A stretch of 64,000 bases of DNA from JL08 sp963765555 (GTDB lineage Bacteria > Pseudomonadota > Alphaproteobacteria > Rhodobacterales > Rhodobacteraceae), in assembly GCA_963765555.1 (NCBI GenBank), contig CAVXWX010000001.1, positions 1 through 64,000 of the forward strand, written 5' to 3'. Below the pieces are notes generated by a model that searched no databases, had not been told where the DNA came from, and saw only the letters and a list, made by a program, of their open reading frames with translations. This document shows, one piece after another, positions 44,391-53,931 of the stretch (position 1 is its first letter; every line of letters begins with the position of its first letter). Position numbers and translations under genes: made by a program.

Positions 44391-45056
44391 TCAGAAATCA
44401 AGGTCATTGTAGTGGCGTGGCGGCGGAAAGCCGGGCACCTGATCAGCCAGTATAGACCGGAAGGCAGGCCGCGATTTGATCTTGGCATACCAATCCTTGA
44501 CCACATCCGAGCGGTTCCAATCAACATCGGAAATGTAATCCAGTGAGCTTAGATGCGCCGCGGCGGCGAAATCGGCCAGAGACATGTGATCCCCCGCCAG
44601 CCAGCGGCGGTGATCCAGAAGCCACGTCATGTAATCCAGATGGTATTTGATGGCCTTGGCACCGTCTTTGACGTTCCGGCTGTCGGGAAAACCATGCCCC
44701 ATAACCTTCTTGTTCACACGTTCGTACAAAAGCTTTGATGTCACTTCGTGGTGAAACTTGTCGTCAAACCAGTTCACCAGGCGCCGCACTTCCAATCGGC
44801 CAACAGCGTCTTTGGGCAACAGTGGCGGTTCGGGCCGTGTTTCCTCGATATATTCGCAGATCGGGCCGCTTTCCGCCATCATCAACCCGTCAAGCTTCAG
44901 CACAGGCACCTTCGCGGCGGGGTTGCGACGCAGAAAATCCGGATCGGCCTCCCAGTACCGCTCCTCAACCAGTTCAACCTCGATTTTCTTTTCGGCAAGG
45001 CTCAGCCTTACCTTCCGGCAGAACGGTGACAGGGGTACATGAAAAAGGCGGGCCAT
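44391..45056 (-). CDS. Glutathione S-transferase family protein
   Basis: A 221-residue GST. The thioredoxin-like domain reads LFHVPLSPFCRKVRLSLAEK with a CxxK-like site (SPFCRK), then AAKVPVLKLDGLMMAESGPI, and a helical C-terminal domain. A Cys in this spot suggests omega/beta-like chemistry (thiol transfer) rather than classical conjugation. It follows mtgA on the same strand 62 bases downstream of that gene's start side and precedes queG; no functional link is visible. Confidence 0.88.
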   Translation of the reverse strand: MARLFHVPLSPFCRKVRLSLAEKKIEVELVEERYWEADPDFLRRNPAAKVPVLKLDGLMMAESGPICEYIEETRPEPPLLPKDAVGRLEVRRLVNWFDDKFHHEVTSKLLYERVNKKVMGHGFPDSRNVKDGAKAIKYHLDYMTWLLDHRRWLAGDHMSLADFAAAAHLSSLDYISDVDWNRSDVVKDWYAKIKSRPAFRSILADQVPGFPPPRHYNDLDF

Positions 45057-45117
45057 GAATTCTAATCCGGGTCGAACAAAAAATGTTTTTCTTCAATGCC
45101 CGTTGGCGCGCGATATT

Positions 45118-45867
45118 TCAACTCTCGAAACACGCAGACCGGCCATCCGCGCGGATCGTGGCCGCCCCGTCCTGAATAGACGCGGCACGTTTGCGCGTTG
45201 TTGCCGACGGATCAGAGGCTGACCGTGTTTTCGGAGAGGGGAGAATGGCGGCGAGTTGCGCAGCCTGCGCGTCTGACAGCTTGTCGGGGGTCACGCCGAA
45301 ATAGTGATCAGCGGCGGCTTTTACGCCAAACACACCTTCATCAAATTCGGCCACGTTCAGATAGACCTCAATTATCCTGCGTTTGGACCAGATGGCTTCG
45401 ACCAGCGGGGTCAGGCCTGCCTCCATCGCTTTCCTGATCCACGTTCTTCCGTGCCAAAGAAACACGTTTTTGACGGTTTGTTGTGTGATCGTCGACGCGC
45501 CGCGATTGCTGCCCGCTTCAATTGCGGCCTTGATCGCAGGCAGGTCAAACCCCCAATGGTTGCAGAAATTTGCGTCTTCTGCCGCAACCACTGATCGGGC
45601 CATCGCCGGATTGATCCGCGACAGCGCGACCCAGTCCTGGTTCACGCCGCCCAACCTGCGCGATTCAGACATCATGTAAAGGTTTGTGGGGGGATTTACC
45701 CAGTTTAGCAGCACGACGGCCAAAACGAAGAACGCGCATATCGCCATCGCTCCGCGTGCTGCCCAACGCAACACACGTCTTATCGGGCCGGTTTGCGGCG
45801 TCTTGCGTGCCTTGGGCTTGGCCTTGGATCGGGTTTGTTTTGATTTGGATGCCTGTGACATGGGCAT
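45118..45867 (-). CDS. mtgA: Monofunctional peptidoglycan glycosyltransferase
   Basis: MtgA polymerises lipid II glycan strands at the periplasmic face of the inner membrane. A basic N terminus (KSKQTRSKAKPKARKT) leads into one membrane helix (GAMAICAFFVLAVVLLNW), then the GT51 domain with the catalytic Glu in VVAAEDANFCNHWGFD, GASTITQQTVKNVFLWHGRT, KRRIIEVYLNVAEFDEGVFG and ADHYFGV. It has about 249 residues. Two start codons (45867 and 45861) are two codons apart, neither with a good ribosome site. The next upstream gene is gltB on the same strand. Confidence 0.94.
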   Translation of the reverse strand: MPMSQASKSKQTRSKAKPKARKTPQTGPIRRVLRWAARGAMAICAFFVLAVVLLNWVNPPTNLYMMSESRRLGGVNQDWVALSRINPAMARSVVAAEDANFCNHWGFDLPAIKAAIEAGSNRGASTITQQTVKNVFLWHGRTWIRKAMEAGLTPLVEAIWSKRRIIEVYLNVAEFDEGVFGVKAAADHYFGVTPDKLSDAQAAQLAAILPSPKTRSASDPSATTRKRAASIQDGAATIRADGRSACFES

Positions 45868-45993
45868 AGCTATAGGCGGCAGCGCGCCCCGAGAAAAGCG
45901 CAAGATCGTGCAATCTGCGACCAAGCCATGTTGCGATGGGGCACAGCACGCCCATGGCGCAGCAAAGCACGTATTGGATTGATCAAACAAAGC

Positions 45994-46025
45994 GGGGCGC
46001 GGCACCGGTATCCGGACCGCGCCCC
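45994..46025 (-). terminator. Probable terminator after gltB
   Basis: A nine-base GC stem (GGGGCGCGG / CCGCGCCCC) lies 22 bases after the gltB stop on the minus strand, followed by GCTTTGTTTG. The T-run is interrupted, so the strength is uncertain. Confidence 0.6.
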
Positions 46026-46046
46026 AAATCATTTTGTGACCACCTG

Positions 46047-49000
46047 CTATTCCGCAGGCATCGCGGTCTCCGACAGCTCCAGCGGGGCGGCGATATGGAC
46101 AAGCATTTCTTTCGGGCAAATCTGCATGAAATTGCCAACCTCAAGATCCCAGTGCTGTAACAGGTCAATCGCTTTGCGGCTGCCGGTTTCAGCAGCGTGG
46201 CGCTGGACCAGTTCTTCCAGTTCTTTCAGCCAATGTGGCACTGTTACGGGGCAAGTGACGACAGTTTCCATGTTCATCAGCGTTTTTGAATGGCCGGTCG
46301 GATCGTACAAATAGGCCATACCCCCCGTCATACCAGCCGCGAAATTCGCACCGATTTCACCCAGAATGACCGCAACGCCGCCTGTCATGTATTCACACCC
46401 GTTGCTGCCGCAGCCTTCGATAACGGCCTTGGCACCCGAATTGCGCACGGCAAACCGTTCGCCGGCGCGACCGGCTGCAAACAGGTATCCGTCGGTTGCG
46501 CCATAAAGAACCGTGTTGCCGATTATGGTGTTTTTCGAGGCGTCCAGCGGACTGGCCATTGGCGGGCGAACAACAATCGTACCACCGGACAGGCCTTTGC
46601 CCACATAATCGTTCGCATCACCGCTCACCTCAAGTTTCAGGCCCGGTGCCGCAAAGGCCCCCAGTGATTGACCCGCAGAGCCTGTCAGCTTGACCGTCAG
46701 GTGGTTGGGTTGCAACGAATTGCGCATTCCAAACCGTTTCACGATGTGGCTGGACGTGCGCGTGCCAACCGTGCGGTGGGTGTTTTGCACCGCATAGGAC
46801 AGTTGCATTTTTTCGCCGTCCTCCAGAAACCGCGCGGCGTCGCGCACAATTTCGGAATCCAGCGTATCCGGCACCGCATTTCGTGGCCGGTTGCGATCGT
46901 AGACAATTTCAGATGCGCCATCGACCGTAATCAACAACGGATTAAGATCCAGATCGTCCAGATGCGCAGACCCGCGCGATACCTGTGTCAGAAGATCGGC
47001 ACGGCCAATCACCTCGTCCAGCGATCGCGCGCCGATCGCGGCCAGTAATTCGCGCACTTCGGTGGCGTAAAACGTGATCAGGTTCACCACCTTGTCTGCG
47101 TTGCCGGTGAATTTGGCGCGCAGGGATTCGTCTTGTGTGCACACGCCAACCGGGCAGGTGTTGCTTTGGCACTGACGCACCATGATACAGCCCATGGCAA
47201 TCAGGGCGGCCGTTCCGATCCCGTATTCTTCGGCGCCCATCATCGCGGCCATGACAATATCACGGCCGGTCCGCAACCCCCCATCGGTGCGCAGCGTGAT
47301 CCTGTCGCGCAGCTTGTTCATCGACAGCACCTGATGCGCTTCGGTCAGGCCCATTTCCCATGGCAGCCCCGCATATTTGATGGATGTCGCGGGGGATGCC
47401 CCTGTGCCGCCATTGTGACCCGAAATAAGGATAATATCGGCTTTTGCCTTGGCCACACCTGCGGCAATCGTGCCAACACCCGAAGATGCAACCAGCTTTA
47501 CCGTCACCTTGCAACGCGGATTGATCTGCTTCAGATCGTAGATCAACTGCGCCAGATCTTCGATCGAATAGATGTCGTGATGCGGGGGTGGAGAAATCAG
47601 CGTCACGCCGGGGGTTGAATGGCGCAAGCGCGCAATCAATTCGGTCACTTTCATACCGGGAAGCTGGCCGCCCTCGCCGGGTTTGGCCCCTTGCGCAACC
47701 TTGATTTCAAGTTCTTCGCATTGGTTCAGGTATTCCGCCGTGACACCGAAGCGACCGGATGCCACCTGTTTGATTTTGGCTGACGGATTATCCCCGTTCG
47801 GTTCGGGCACAAAATGCGCGGGGTCTTCGCCGCCTTCACCGGAATCAGATTTGGCCCCGATCCGGTTCATCGCCACGTTCAGCGTCTTGTGGGCCTCGGG
47901 GCTTAACGCGCCAAGCGACATGCCCGGCGTCACAAAGCGTTTGCGGATGCTGGTGATGCTTTCGACCTCTTCAATCGGGATCGGCGCACCCATTGGTTTG
48001 ATCTCAAGAAGGTCGCGCAGATGAATCGGCGGGTTGCTTTTCATCTTGGCGCTGTATTGCTTCCACATCTCGTAGGATGCCTTGTTACAGGCCATCTGCA
48101 ACATGTGCATCGATGTGGCTTCCCATGCGTGGGTTTCGCCGCTTGTGCGCGCCTTGTAAAAGCCACCGATGGGCATGACGGTATCACCACCCTGCCAGCC
48201 GCGTGCATGCACTTCTTCTGCCTTGCGCTGAATCCCGACAACCCCGATGCCGGAAATCCGGCTTGTCATACCGGGGAAGTATTCCGCGCACATGGCACGG
48301 CTCAGGCCGACAGCTTCAAAGTTCAGACCGCCGCGATAGCTGGAAATGACCGAAATGCCCATCTTGGCCATGATCTTGAGCAGACCCTGATCAATGGCTT
48401 CGCGATACCGCGCTACCGCTTCGGTCAGCGGACCATCCAGCAATCCGCGATTGATGCGGTCCGCCAGAGAATCCTCAGCCAGGTAAGGGTTCACAATCGT
48501 TGCGCCGCACCCGATCAGGACCGCAAAATAATGCGGATCAATGCATTCTGCCGACCGAACGGTGACCGAACAGAAGGTGCGCAGTCCTTTGCGGATCAAA
48601 TGGCTGTGCACGGCGCTGGTTGCCAAAATCATCGGCATTGCAACCTTGTCGTGGTTCGACAGATGATCCGACAGAACGATATGCCCCGCGCCGGATCGCA
48701 CAGCATCTTCGGCTTCGGCCCTGACGCGCGCCAAAGCTGTGTTCAAAGCGCCGGTTCCGGGCGCAAAACTACAATCGATCTCGACCAGATCGGCATTGAA
48801 ATGTTCGCGCAGCTCTTCAAACTGGGTGTTTCCGATAAACGGGCTTTCCATCACCAGAATTTCAGTCTGGTTGCTGTCTTCGTCCAGAACGTTTTTCAGG
48901 TTTCCAAACCGCGTCTTAAGGCTCATCACGCGGTATTCGCGCAGACTGTCGATGGGCGGGTTTGTGACTTGCGAAAAATTCTGGCGGAAGAAATGGCTCA

Positions 49001-50579
49001 GGGGCCGGTATTGTTTGGATAACACCGCCGAAGGCGTATCATCGCCCATGGACGCCAAAGTCTCTTTGCCATCTTCCGCCATCGGCGCAAGGATTTGCTC
49101 AATTTCTTCAATGGTGTAGCCCGCAGCAATCTGGCGTTTGCGCAGCTCTGACCCTTCAAAGACAGCTTTTTCCGTCACCGCAGACAGGTGTTGATCAAGT
49201 TCCTTGATCTTGCCGACCCACTCGCCGAACGGCTGGGCATCTGACAGCTTATTCTTGATTTCGGTGTCATGATACAGGCGGCCTTCGGCCATATCGACCG
49301 CGATCAACTGACCGGGGCCAAGCGCGCCTTTTTCAACAACACCCGCCTCGTTGATTGGCACCATTCCGGCCTCTGATCCGGCGATCAACAATCCGCTTCC
49401 CGTCACAACGTAGCGCATCGGGCGCAATCCGTTGCGGTCCAGACCGGCACAGACCCAGCGCCCGTCTGTCATCGCCAGGGCGGCGGGGCCGTCCCACGGT
49501 TCCATGACCGAGTTGCAGTAGGAATACATATCGCGCCAGGCTTGCGGCAGTTCGATGGCCTGTTTGCTCCAGCTTTCGGGAACAAGCATGGTTTTGGCCA
49601 TGGGCGCATTGCGCCCTGCACGCACCAGAACCTCGAACACGGCGTCAAGCGCGCCTGAATCCGATGACCCTTGCGGAATGATCGGTTTGATATCTTCGGC
49701 CATGTCGCCGAACGTGCTGGATGCCATCCGGATTTCGTGGCTTTTCATCCAGTTGACGTTGCCTTTCAGCGTGTTGATTTCGCCATTATGGGCCAACATG
49801 CGAAACGGCTGGGCCAGCCACCATTGCGGGAACGTATTGGTGGAATAGCGCTGGTGATAGATGGCAAAGGCGCTTTCAAACCGTTCGTCCATCAGATCGG
49901 GGTAGAAAACCGCGACCTGTTCGGCCAGCATCATGCCTTTGTAGATGATCGACCGGCACGACAGCGACGCGATATACAGACCCTGTACATGGGCTGCGGC
50001 GGCCGCCTTTTCGACGCGACGTCGGATCACGTAAAGTTCGCGTTCAAAGGTTTCTTCATCGACCCCTTTTGAATTGCTGATGATGATCTGTTCGATTTCA
50101 GGACGCGTCGCATTCGCCTTTTCACCAAGGCAGGTAATGTCGACCGGAACATGCCGCCAGCCATAGATGTAATAGCCCATGCGCAGCACTTCGGTTTCCA
50201 TGATCGTGCGACATGTTTCCTGTGCGGCAAAATTGGTGCGGGGCAAAAACACCTGACCCACCGCAATCAACTGATCCATGCGCGGTGTGTGACCGGTTCT
50301 TTCGATCTGGTTATAGAAAAAAGGCACCGGAATTTGCACGTGAATACCCGCACCGTCGCCGGTCTTGCCATCGGCATCCACCGCGCCACGATGCCAGATC
50401 GCCTTGAGCGCTTGAATCCCCTTTTCCACAACCGTGCGAGAGGGTGACCCGTCAAGGGATACAACCAGCCCCACACCACAAGAAGAATGCTCATCTTCCT
50501 CTGAATAGAGACTGTTTTCAGCCATCCACTTGCGCTTTTCTTCTTCGGCCCATACCCACGCTTCATCAAATTTTGTCAT
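46047..50579 (-). CDS. gltB: Glutamate synthase large subunit
   Basis: GltB turns glutamine and 2-oxoglutarate into two glutamates with GltD supplying electrons from NADPH. After a propeptide of about 33 residues the amidotransferase Cys appears in EEDEHSSCGVGLVVSLDG. The FMN barrel has GHNGGTGASPATSIKYAGLP, and the 3Fe-4S Cys are in GCIMVRQCQSNTCPVGVCTQ. The C-terminal beta-helix domain has EGCGSNGCEYMTGGVAVILG. It has 1510 residues and an intact frame, full length. Gene order on the strand is gltD, two GFA-domain genes, gltB, each overlapping or close. Confidence 0.98.
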   Translation of the reverse strand: MTKFDEAWVWAEEEKRKWMAENSLYSEEDEHSSCGVGLVVSLDGSPSRTVVEKGIQALKAIWHRGAVDADGKTGDGAGIHVQIPVPFFYNQIERTGHTPRMDQLIAVGQVFLPRTNFAAQETCRTIMETEVLRMGYYIYGWRHVPVDITCLGEKANATRPEIEQIIISNSKGVDEETFERELYVIRRRVEKAAAAAHVQGLYIASLSCRSIIYKGMMLAEQVAVFYPDLMDERFESAFAIYHQRYSTNTFPQWWLAQPFRMLAHNGEINTLKGNVNWMKSHEIRMASSTFGDMAEDIKPIIPQGSSDSGALDAVFEVLVRAGRNAPMAKTMLVPESWSKQAIELPQAWRDMYSYCNSVMEPWDGPAALAMTDGRWVCAGLDRNGLRPMRYVVTGSGLLIAGSEAGMVPINEAGVVEKGALGPGQLIAVDMAEGRLYHDTEIKNKLSDAQPFGEWVGKIKELDQHLSAVTEKAVFEGSELRKRQIAAGYTIEEIEQILAPMAEDGKETLASMGDDTPSAVLSKQYRPLSHFFRQNFSQVTNPPIDSLREYRVMSLKTRFGNLKNVLDEDSNQTEILVMESPFIGNTQFEELREHFNADLVEIDCSFAPGTGALNTALARVRAEAEDAVRSGAGHIVLSDHLSNHDKVAMPMILATSAVHSHLIRKGLRTFCSVTVRSAECIDPHYFAVLIGCGATIVNPYLAEDSLADRINRGLLDGPLTEAVARYREAIDQGLLKIMAKMGISVISSYRGGLNFEAVGLSRAMCAEYFPGMTSRISGIGVVGIQRKAEEVHARGWQGGDTVMPIGGFYKARTSGETHAWEATSMHMLQMACNKASYEMWKQYSAKMKSNPPIHLRDLLEIKPMGAPIPIEEVESITSIRKRFVTPGMSLGALSPEAHKTLNVAMNRIGAKSDSGEGGEDPAHFVPEPNGDNPSAKIKQVASGRFGVTAEYLNQCEELEIKVAQGAKPGEGGQLPGMKVTELIARLRHSTPGVTLISPPPHHDIYSIEDLAQLIYDLKQINPRCKVTVKLVASSGVGTIAAGVAKAKADIILISGHNGGTGASPATSIKYAGLPWEMGLTEAHQVLSMNKLRDRITLRTDGGLRTGRDIVMAAMMGAEEYGIGTAALIAMGCIMVRQCQSNTCPVGVCTQDESLRAKFTGNADKVVNLITFYATEVRELLAAIGARSLDEVIGRADLLTQVSRGSAHLDDLDLNPLLITVDGASEIVYDRNRPRNAVPDTLDSEIVRDAARFLEDGEKMQLSYAVQNTHRTVGTRTSSHIVKRFGMRNSLQPNHLTVKLTGSAGQSLGAFAAPGLKLEVSGDANDYVGKGLSGGTIVVRPPMASPLDASKNTIIGNTVLYGATDGYLFAAGRAGERFAVRNSGAKAVIEGCGSNGCEYMTGGVAVILGEIGANFAAGMTGGMAYLYDPTGHSKTLMNMETVVTCPVTVPHWLKELEELVQRHAAETGSRKAIDLLQHWDLEVGNFMQICPKEMLVHIAAPLELSETAMPAE
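50507..50518 (+). repeat. AGAGACTGTTTT motif, copy 5
   Basis: Exact 12-mer on the plus strand, antisense within the 5' end of gltB, where the gene reads Glu-Asn-Ser-Leu-Tyr. Preceded by T rather than TT. Confidence 0.8.
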
Positions 50580-51025
50580 TCGTTTTCTCCTTGGGCCATG
50601 GCGGCGACCATTGCCATTACATCGGCTTCGGTCATTTGTTTGCGATCATCACCGGCAAAGGCGTGACTGTTTGGTTTGTTGTCGATGTAGACTTCACTGG
50701 CAAAAGTCAGCCCTTCAAAGGAATCCAGCGCACCGGCGGACAGGCTCAGCAATCCCTGCATCGGTCCGGGGGCGGTCAGACGCCAAAACAAGCTGGAACC
50801 GCAGATTTTACAGAACCCGCGCTCGGCCCACTCCGAAGACTCATATGTGGCAATGTTTTCTTCGCCACTCCATGTGATTCCACCGGGCGCAACCTCAAGG
50901 CCCAGTTCGATACCGCCGCTGAATTTGCGACACATCGAACAATGGCACGCGCCATATGTCTTGGGCTCGTCTTTCAGTTCGAACCGAACCGCACCACACA
51001 GGCATCCACCCGTTTTTTGGGTCAT
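50576..51025 (-). CDS. GFA-domain protein 1 (formaldehyde-activating-like fold)
   Basis: A 149-residue zinc protein of the glutathione-dependent formaldehyde-activating (GFA/CENP-V) fold. Zinc Cys are in KTGGCLCGAVRFEL, GACHCSMCRKFSGG and FCKICGSSLFWRL. It overlaps the gltB start by four bases and the second GFA gene by four bases, so it belongs to the glt operon. Most GFA proteins have no proven substrate; S-(hydroxymethyl)glutathione formation is known for a few. Its steady place inside the glt operon hints at a link to glutamate or glutathione chemistry, which is only inference. Confidence 0.9.
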   Translation of the reverse strand: MTQKTGGCLCGAVRFELKDEPKTYGACHCSMCRKFSGGIELGLEVAPGGITWSGEENIATYESSEWAERGFCKICGSSLFWRLTAPGPMQGLLSLSAGALDSFEGLTFASEVYIDNKPNSHAFAGDDRKQMTEADVMAMVAAMAQGENE

Positions 51026-51456
51026 GGCGCGTGCTCCTCTTCTCCGGATGTGAACAGTGCAATTGTTTGTGCTTCGCTTAAACGTTTGTGGTCGCCAGCC
51101 AGCGCGTAGCCGTCCGGTTTCCGGTCGCTGTAGAACTCAAGGGACAAACGGTTGCCGGCCGCGTTTTCGAACAAGCCGGCGGCCAGATTGCGATGTTGAT
51201 CCTCTACCGTCATGTACCAAAGTGCAGAGCCGCACGTGTCGCAAAAAGCCCGCTCGGCCCACTGCGAAGACCGGAAAACCTTGACCGGTCCGTCGACAGT
51301 GATCGTATCGGCACCACACGGGACCGACATGAACATGCTGCTTGTCCATCTTCTGCACATATCGCAATGGCAGGCCCGGATATCTGGAGCATCACGCAGC
51401 GCCGAAACGGTCACCGCGCCACATAGACATTGCCCCTGGATTTGGTTGCGTTCCAT
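51022..51456 (-). CDS. GFA-domain protein 2 (formaldehyde-activating-like fold)
   Basis: A 144-residue paralogue-like protein of the same fold. Zinc motifs are QGQCLCGAVTVSALRD, ACHCDMCRRWTSSMF and FCDTCGSALWYMT. It resembles GFA protein 1 in layout, for instance SSQWAERAFC against SSEWAERGFC, so the pair probably arose by tandem duplication. It starts five bases after gltD ends and overlaps the next gene, so gltD, both GFA genes and gltB form one transcript. Substrate unknown. Confidence 0.9.
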   Translation of the reverse strand: MERNQIQGQCLCGAVTVSALRDAPDIRACHCDMCRRWTSSMFMSVPCGADTITVDGPVKVFRSSQWAERAFCDTCGSALWYMTVEDQHRNLAAGLFENAAGNRLSLEFYSDRKPDGYALAGDHKRLSEAQTIALFTSGEEEHAP

Positions 51457-51461
51457 CCCGG

Positions 51462-52895
51462 TTATTCCGCAGCGACCGATGCGGCTGCGTTAAACTGGTC
51501 AAGAATGGCTGCGGCCGCTTCACGCCCGTCTTTGATGGCCCACACAACAAGCGATGCACCCCGCACAATATCACCCACCGCATACACACCCGGCAATGCC
51601 GTGGCACCTGTGATGAAATCTGCCTTGATGGTGCCCCAGCGTGTGACTTCAAGACCCGGCTGGTTCCACAGACTGGGCAAGTCTTCGGGTTCGAAGCCAA
51701 GCGCCTTGATCACCAGATCGGCGTCTTCCACGTAATCGGCATCTTCGATCACTTCGGGGGCCTGACGCCCTGTTGCGTCCGGTGCGCCAAGGCGCATCTT
51801 CTGCACCATTACGCCTGCCACAGGGTCACCTGCAAAACCTTTGGGCGCACTCAGCCATTCGAATACAACGCCTTCTTCTTCGGCGTTTTGCACTTCGCGT
51901 TGCGATCCGGGCATGTTGGCCCGATCCCGCCGGTACAGACACTTGACCGATATGGCACCCTGACGGACCGATGTGCGAACACAATCCATGGCCGTATCGC
52001 CACCGCCGATCACAACAACCCGCTTTCCTTCGGCATTCAGCGCGCCGGAATCGAATTCCGGCACCGCATCACCGAAACTCTTGCGGTTGCTTGCCGTCAG
52101 AAAATCAATGGCGCTGACAACGCCGTCCGCGGCACTGCCGGGGGCCTGAAGATCCCGTGTTTTGTACACTCCGGTCGCGACCAGAACGGCATCATGGTGC
52201 GCGCGAAGGTCTTCAAACGAAATGTCCGTGCCTACATTACAATTCAGTTCAAATTTGACCCCGCCCTGCGCCAGTTGATCATTGCGGCGCATCACCACGT
52301 CTTTTTCCAGTTTGAAACCGGGAATACCGTAGGTCAGCAAACCGCCCGCACGATCATATCGGTCATAAACGGTGACCTGAATGCCAGCACGGCGCAATAC
52401 ATCCGCCGCGGCCAGCCCACCCGGGCCAGCGCCGATAATACCAACGCTTTCCGCACGTTCTTGGCCGGGATCGATGGGTTTGACCCAACCTTTTTCCCAT
52501 GCCGTATCTGTCAGGTATTTTTCGACCGACCCGATTGTCACCGTGCCGTGGCCAGATTGTTCGATCACGCAATTGCCTTCACACAAACGGTCTTGGGGGC
52601 AGATCCGTCCGCATATTTCAGGAAAGGTATTGGTGGCCTGGCTCAGCTCGTAAGCTTCTTGCAAGCGGCCTTCGGCTGTCAAACGCAGCCAGTCGGGAAT
52701 GTTGTTGTGCAGGGGACAGTGGGTCTGGCAATAGGGCACGCCGCACTGGCTGCAGCGGCTTGCCTGTTCCTTTGCCTTTTCGTCTGCATATTCGGCATAG
52801 ATTTCATCGAAATCGGCGCGGCGTGCTTGCGCATCCCGCTTTTCCGGCATGATCCGCTCAATGTTCACAAATTTAAGCATGGGTTGTTTGGCCAA
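51462..52895 (-). CDS. gltD: Glutamate synthase small subunit
   Basis: GltD takes electrons from NADPH through FAD and two 4Fe-4S clusters to GltB. Cluster Cys appear in RCSQCGVPYCQTHCPLHNNI and CGRICPQDRLCEGNCVIEQ. Nucleotide sites are GIIGAGPGGLAAADVLRRAG and VVVIGGGDTAMDCVRTSVRQ. I prefer the TTG at 52895 (MAKQPMLKFVN), which follows GGGAG by eight bases and matches relatives; the ATG five codons later is the alternative. It has 477 residues. First gene of the operon, with a 232-base gap to the divergent uppP. Confidence 0.96.
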   Translation of the reverse strand: MAKQPMLKFVNIERIMPEKRDAQARRADFDEIYAEYADEKAKEQASRCSQCGVPYCQTHCPLHNNIPDWLRLTAEGRLQEAYELSQATNTFPEICGRICPQDRLCEGNCVIEQSGHGTVTIGSVEKYLTDTAWEKGWVKPIDPGQERAESVGIIGAGPGGLAAADVLRRAGIQVTVYDRYDRAGGLLTYGIPGFKLEKDVVMRRNDQLAQGGVKFELNCNVGTDISFEDLRAHHDAVLVATGVYKTRDLQAPGSAADGVVSAIDFLTASNRKSFGDAVPEFDSGALNAEGKRVVVIGGGDTAMDCVRTSVRQGAISVKCLYRRDRANMPGSQREVQNAEEEGVVFEWLSAPKGFAGDPVAGVMVQKMRLGAPDATGRQAPEVIEDADYVEDADLVIKALGFEPEDLPSLWNQPGLEVTRWGTIKADFITGATALPGVYAVGDIVRGASLVVWAIKDGREAAAAILDQFNAAASVAAE

Positions 52896-53127
52896 ATTTC
52901 CGACTCCCTTGGCGATCCCGACTCGGTCCAGTGTCTTTAAATCACCTGCAAAAGATAAAAAAGTCAGTAATAGTGACCTAATTTGAAAATAATATGCCCC
53001 TGTGGTGCCTGCCGAGCGGAAATTCTCAAAAAATAGGTAACATGTGCGACCTAAATGCTTTCTTTTCATTTGAACAAAAGAACTTATACGGAGGGCAGGC
53101 AGTAGACGTGCGCGAAAGCTAATCGGT

Positions 53128-53931
53128 ATGACTTTGTTTCATTTGATACTTGTGGCCCTTGTGCAGGGCGTGACCGAGTTTTTGCCTGTGTCGTCCTCTG
53201 GCCACCTTATTCTGTTGCCATCCCTGACCGGAATGAACGACCAGGGGCAGGTCATAGACGTTGCCGTTCATGTCGGATCGCTTGTGGCCGTTGTCATGTA
53301 TTTCTGGACCGACGTCAGGTTGGCCCTGCATGGGGTGAAGCGGTTGGCCGTGGGCAAGGTGGATACAGATGGCGCCATGCTTGCGTTCTGTCTGTGCCTG
53401 TCGACCCTTCCAGTCGCGGTGGCGGGCCTGATCATTGCGGTTGCCGGATGGGAGGAACACTTGCGCTCCGTCGCGCTGATCGGGTGGACGATGCTGATTT
53501 TCGGCGTGATCCTGTATTGGGCCGACAGAACGGGGTTGAACGCGAAAACCAGCGCGCAATGGACAGCGAAAGACGCGATTGTAATGGGGTTATGGCAGGT
53601 GCTTGCCCTGCTTCCGGGAACATCACGGTCAGGTATCACCATCACCGGAGCCCGACGTTTGGGTTACAAACGAGAGGACGCCGCCCGGCTTGGCATGCTG
53701 ATGTCGATCCCGACAATCCTTGCGTCCGGTTTTCTTGTCGGAGGAGAAGTGTTTGCCACAGCCGACGCCGAAGCCGCCCGCGCCGGAGCAATCGCAGCGG
53801 TATTTTCCTTTGTAGCGGCCTTGATCGCGCTGATGCTGATGATGCGCCTGTTGCGCAGCATCAGCTTCACGCCATACGTTATTTACAGGATCGCCCTTGG
53901 CGTTGTTCTTTTGGGTATCGCCTATTCCTGA
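53128..53931 (+). CDS. uppP: Undecaprenyl-diphosphate phosphatase
   Basis: UppP (BacA) recycles undecaprenyl diphosphate at the inner membrane, which feeds peptidoglycan synthesis and gives low-level bacitracin resistance. Signature motifs are ALVQGVTEFLPVSSSGHLIL and PGTSRSGITITGARRLGYKR, with RLGMLMSIPTILASGFL after. It has 267 residues and about eight helices. It diverges from gltD and converges with the NDUFA9-like gene by ten shared bases. Confidence 0.96.
   Translation: MTLFHLILVALVQGVTEFLPVSSSGHLILLPSLTGMNDQGQVIDVAVHVGSLVAVVMYFWTDVRLALHGVKRLAVGKVDTDGAMLAFCLCLSTLPVAVAGLIIAVAGWEEHLRSVALIGWTMLIFGVILYWADRTGLNAKTSAQWTAKDAIVMGLWQVLALLPGTSRSGITITGARRLGYKREDAARLGMLMSIPTILASGFLVGGEVFATADAEAARAGAIAAVFSFVAALIALMLMMRLLRSISFTPYVIYRIALGVVLLGIAYS

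Noticed and set aside
48021..49022. Long plus-strand open frame of about 330 codons opposite gltB
   Set aside because: It lies entirely antisense to a well-conserved enzyme, has no ribosome site and its composition is that of a mirrored GC-rich gene.
32294..50518. Reading the AGAGACTGTTTT motif as a strand-polar FtsK-guiding sequence
   Set aside because: Copies occur in both orientations with no polarity across the window, which does not fit such a signal.
51342..52940. Plus-strand open frame of over 500 codons opposite gltD and GFA protein 2
   Set aside because: Shadow of gltD's codon bias; no domain motif or start context.
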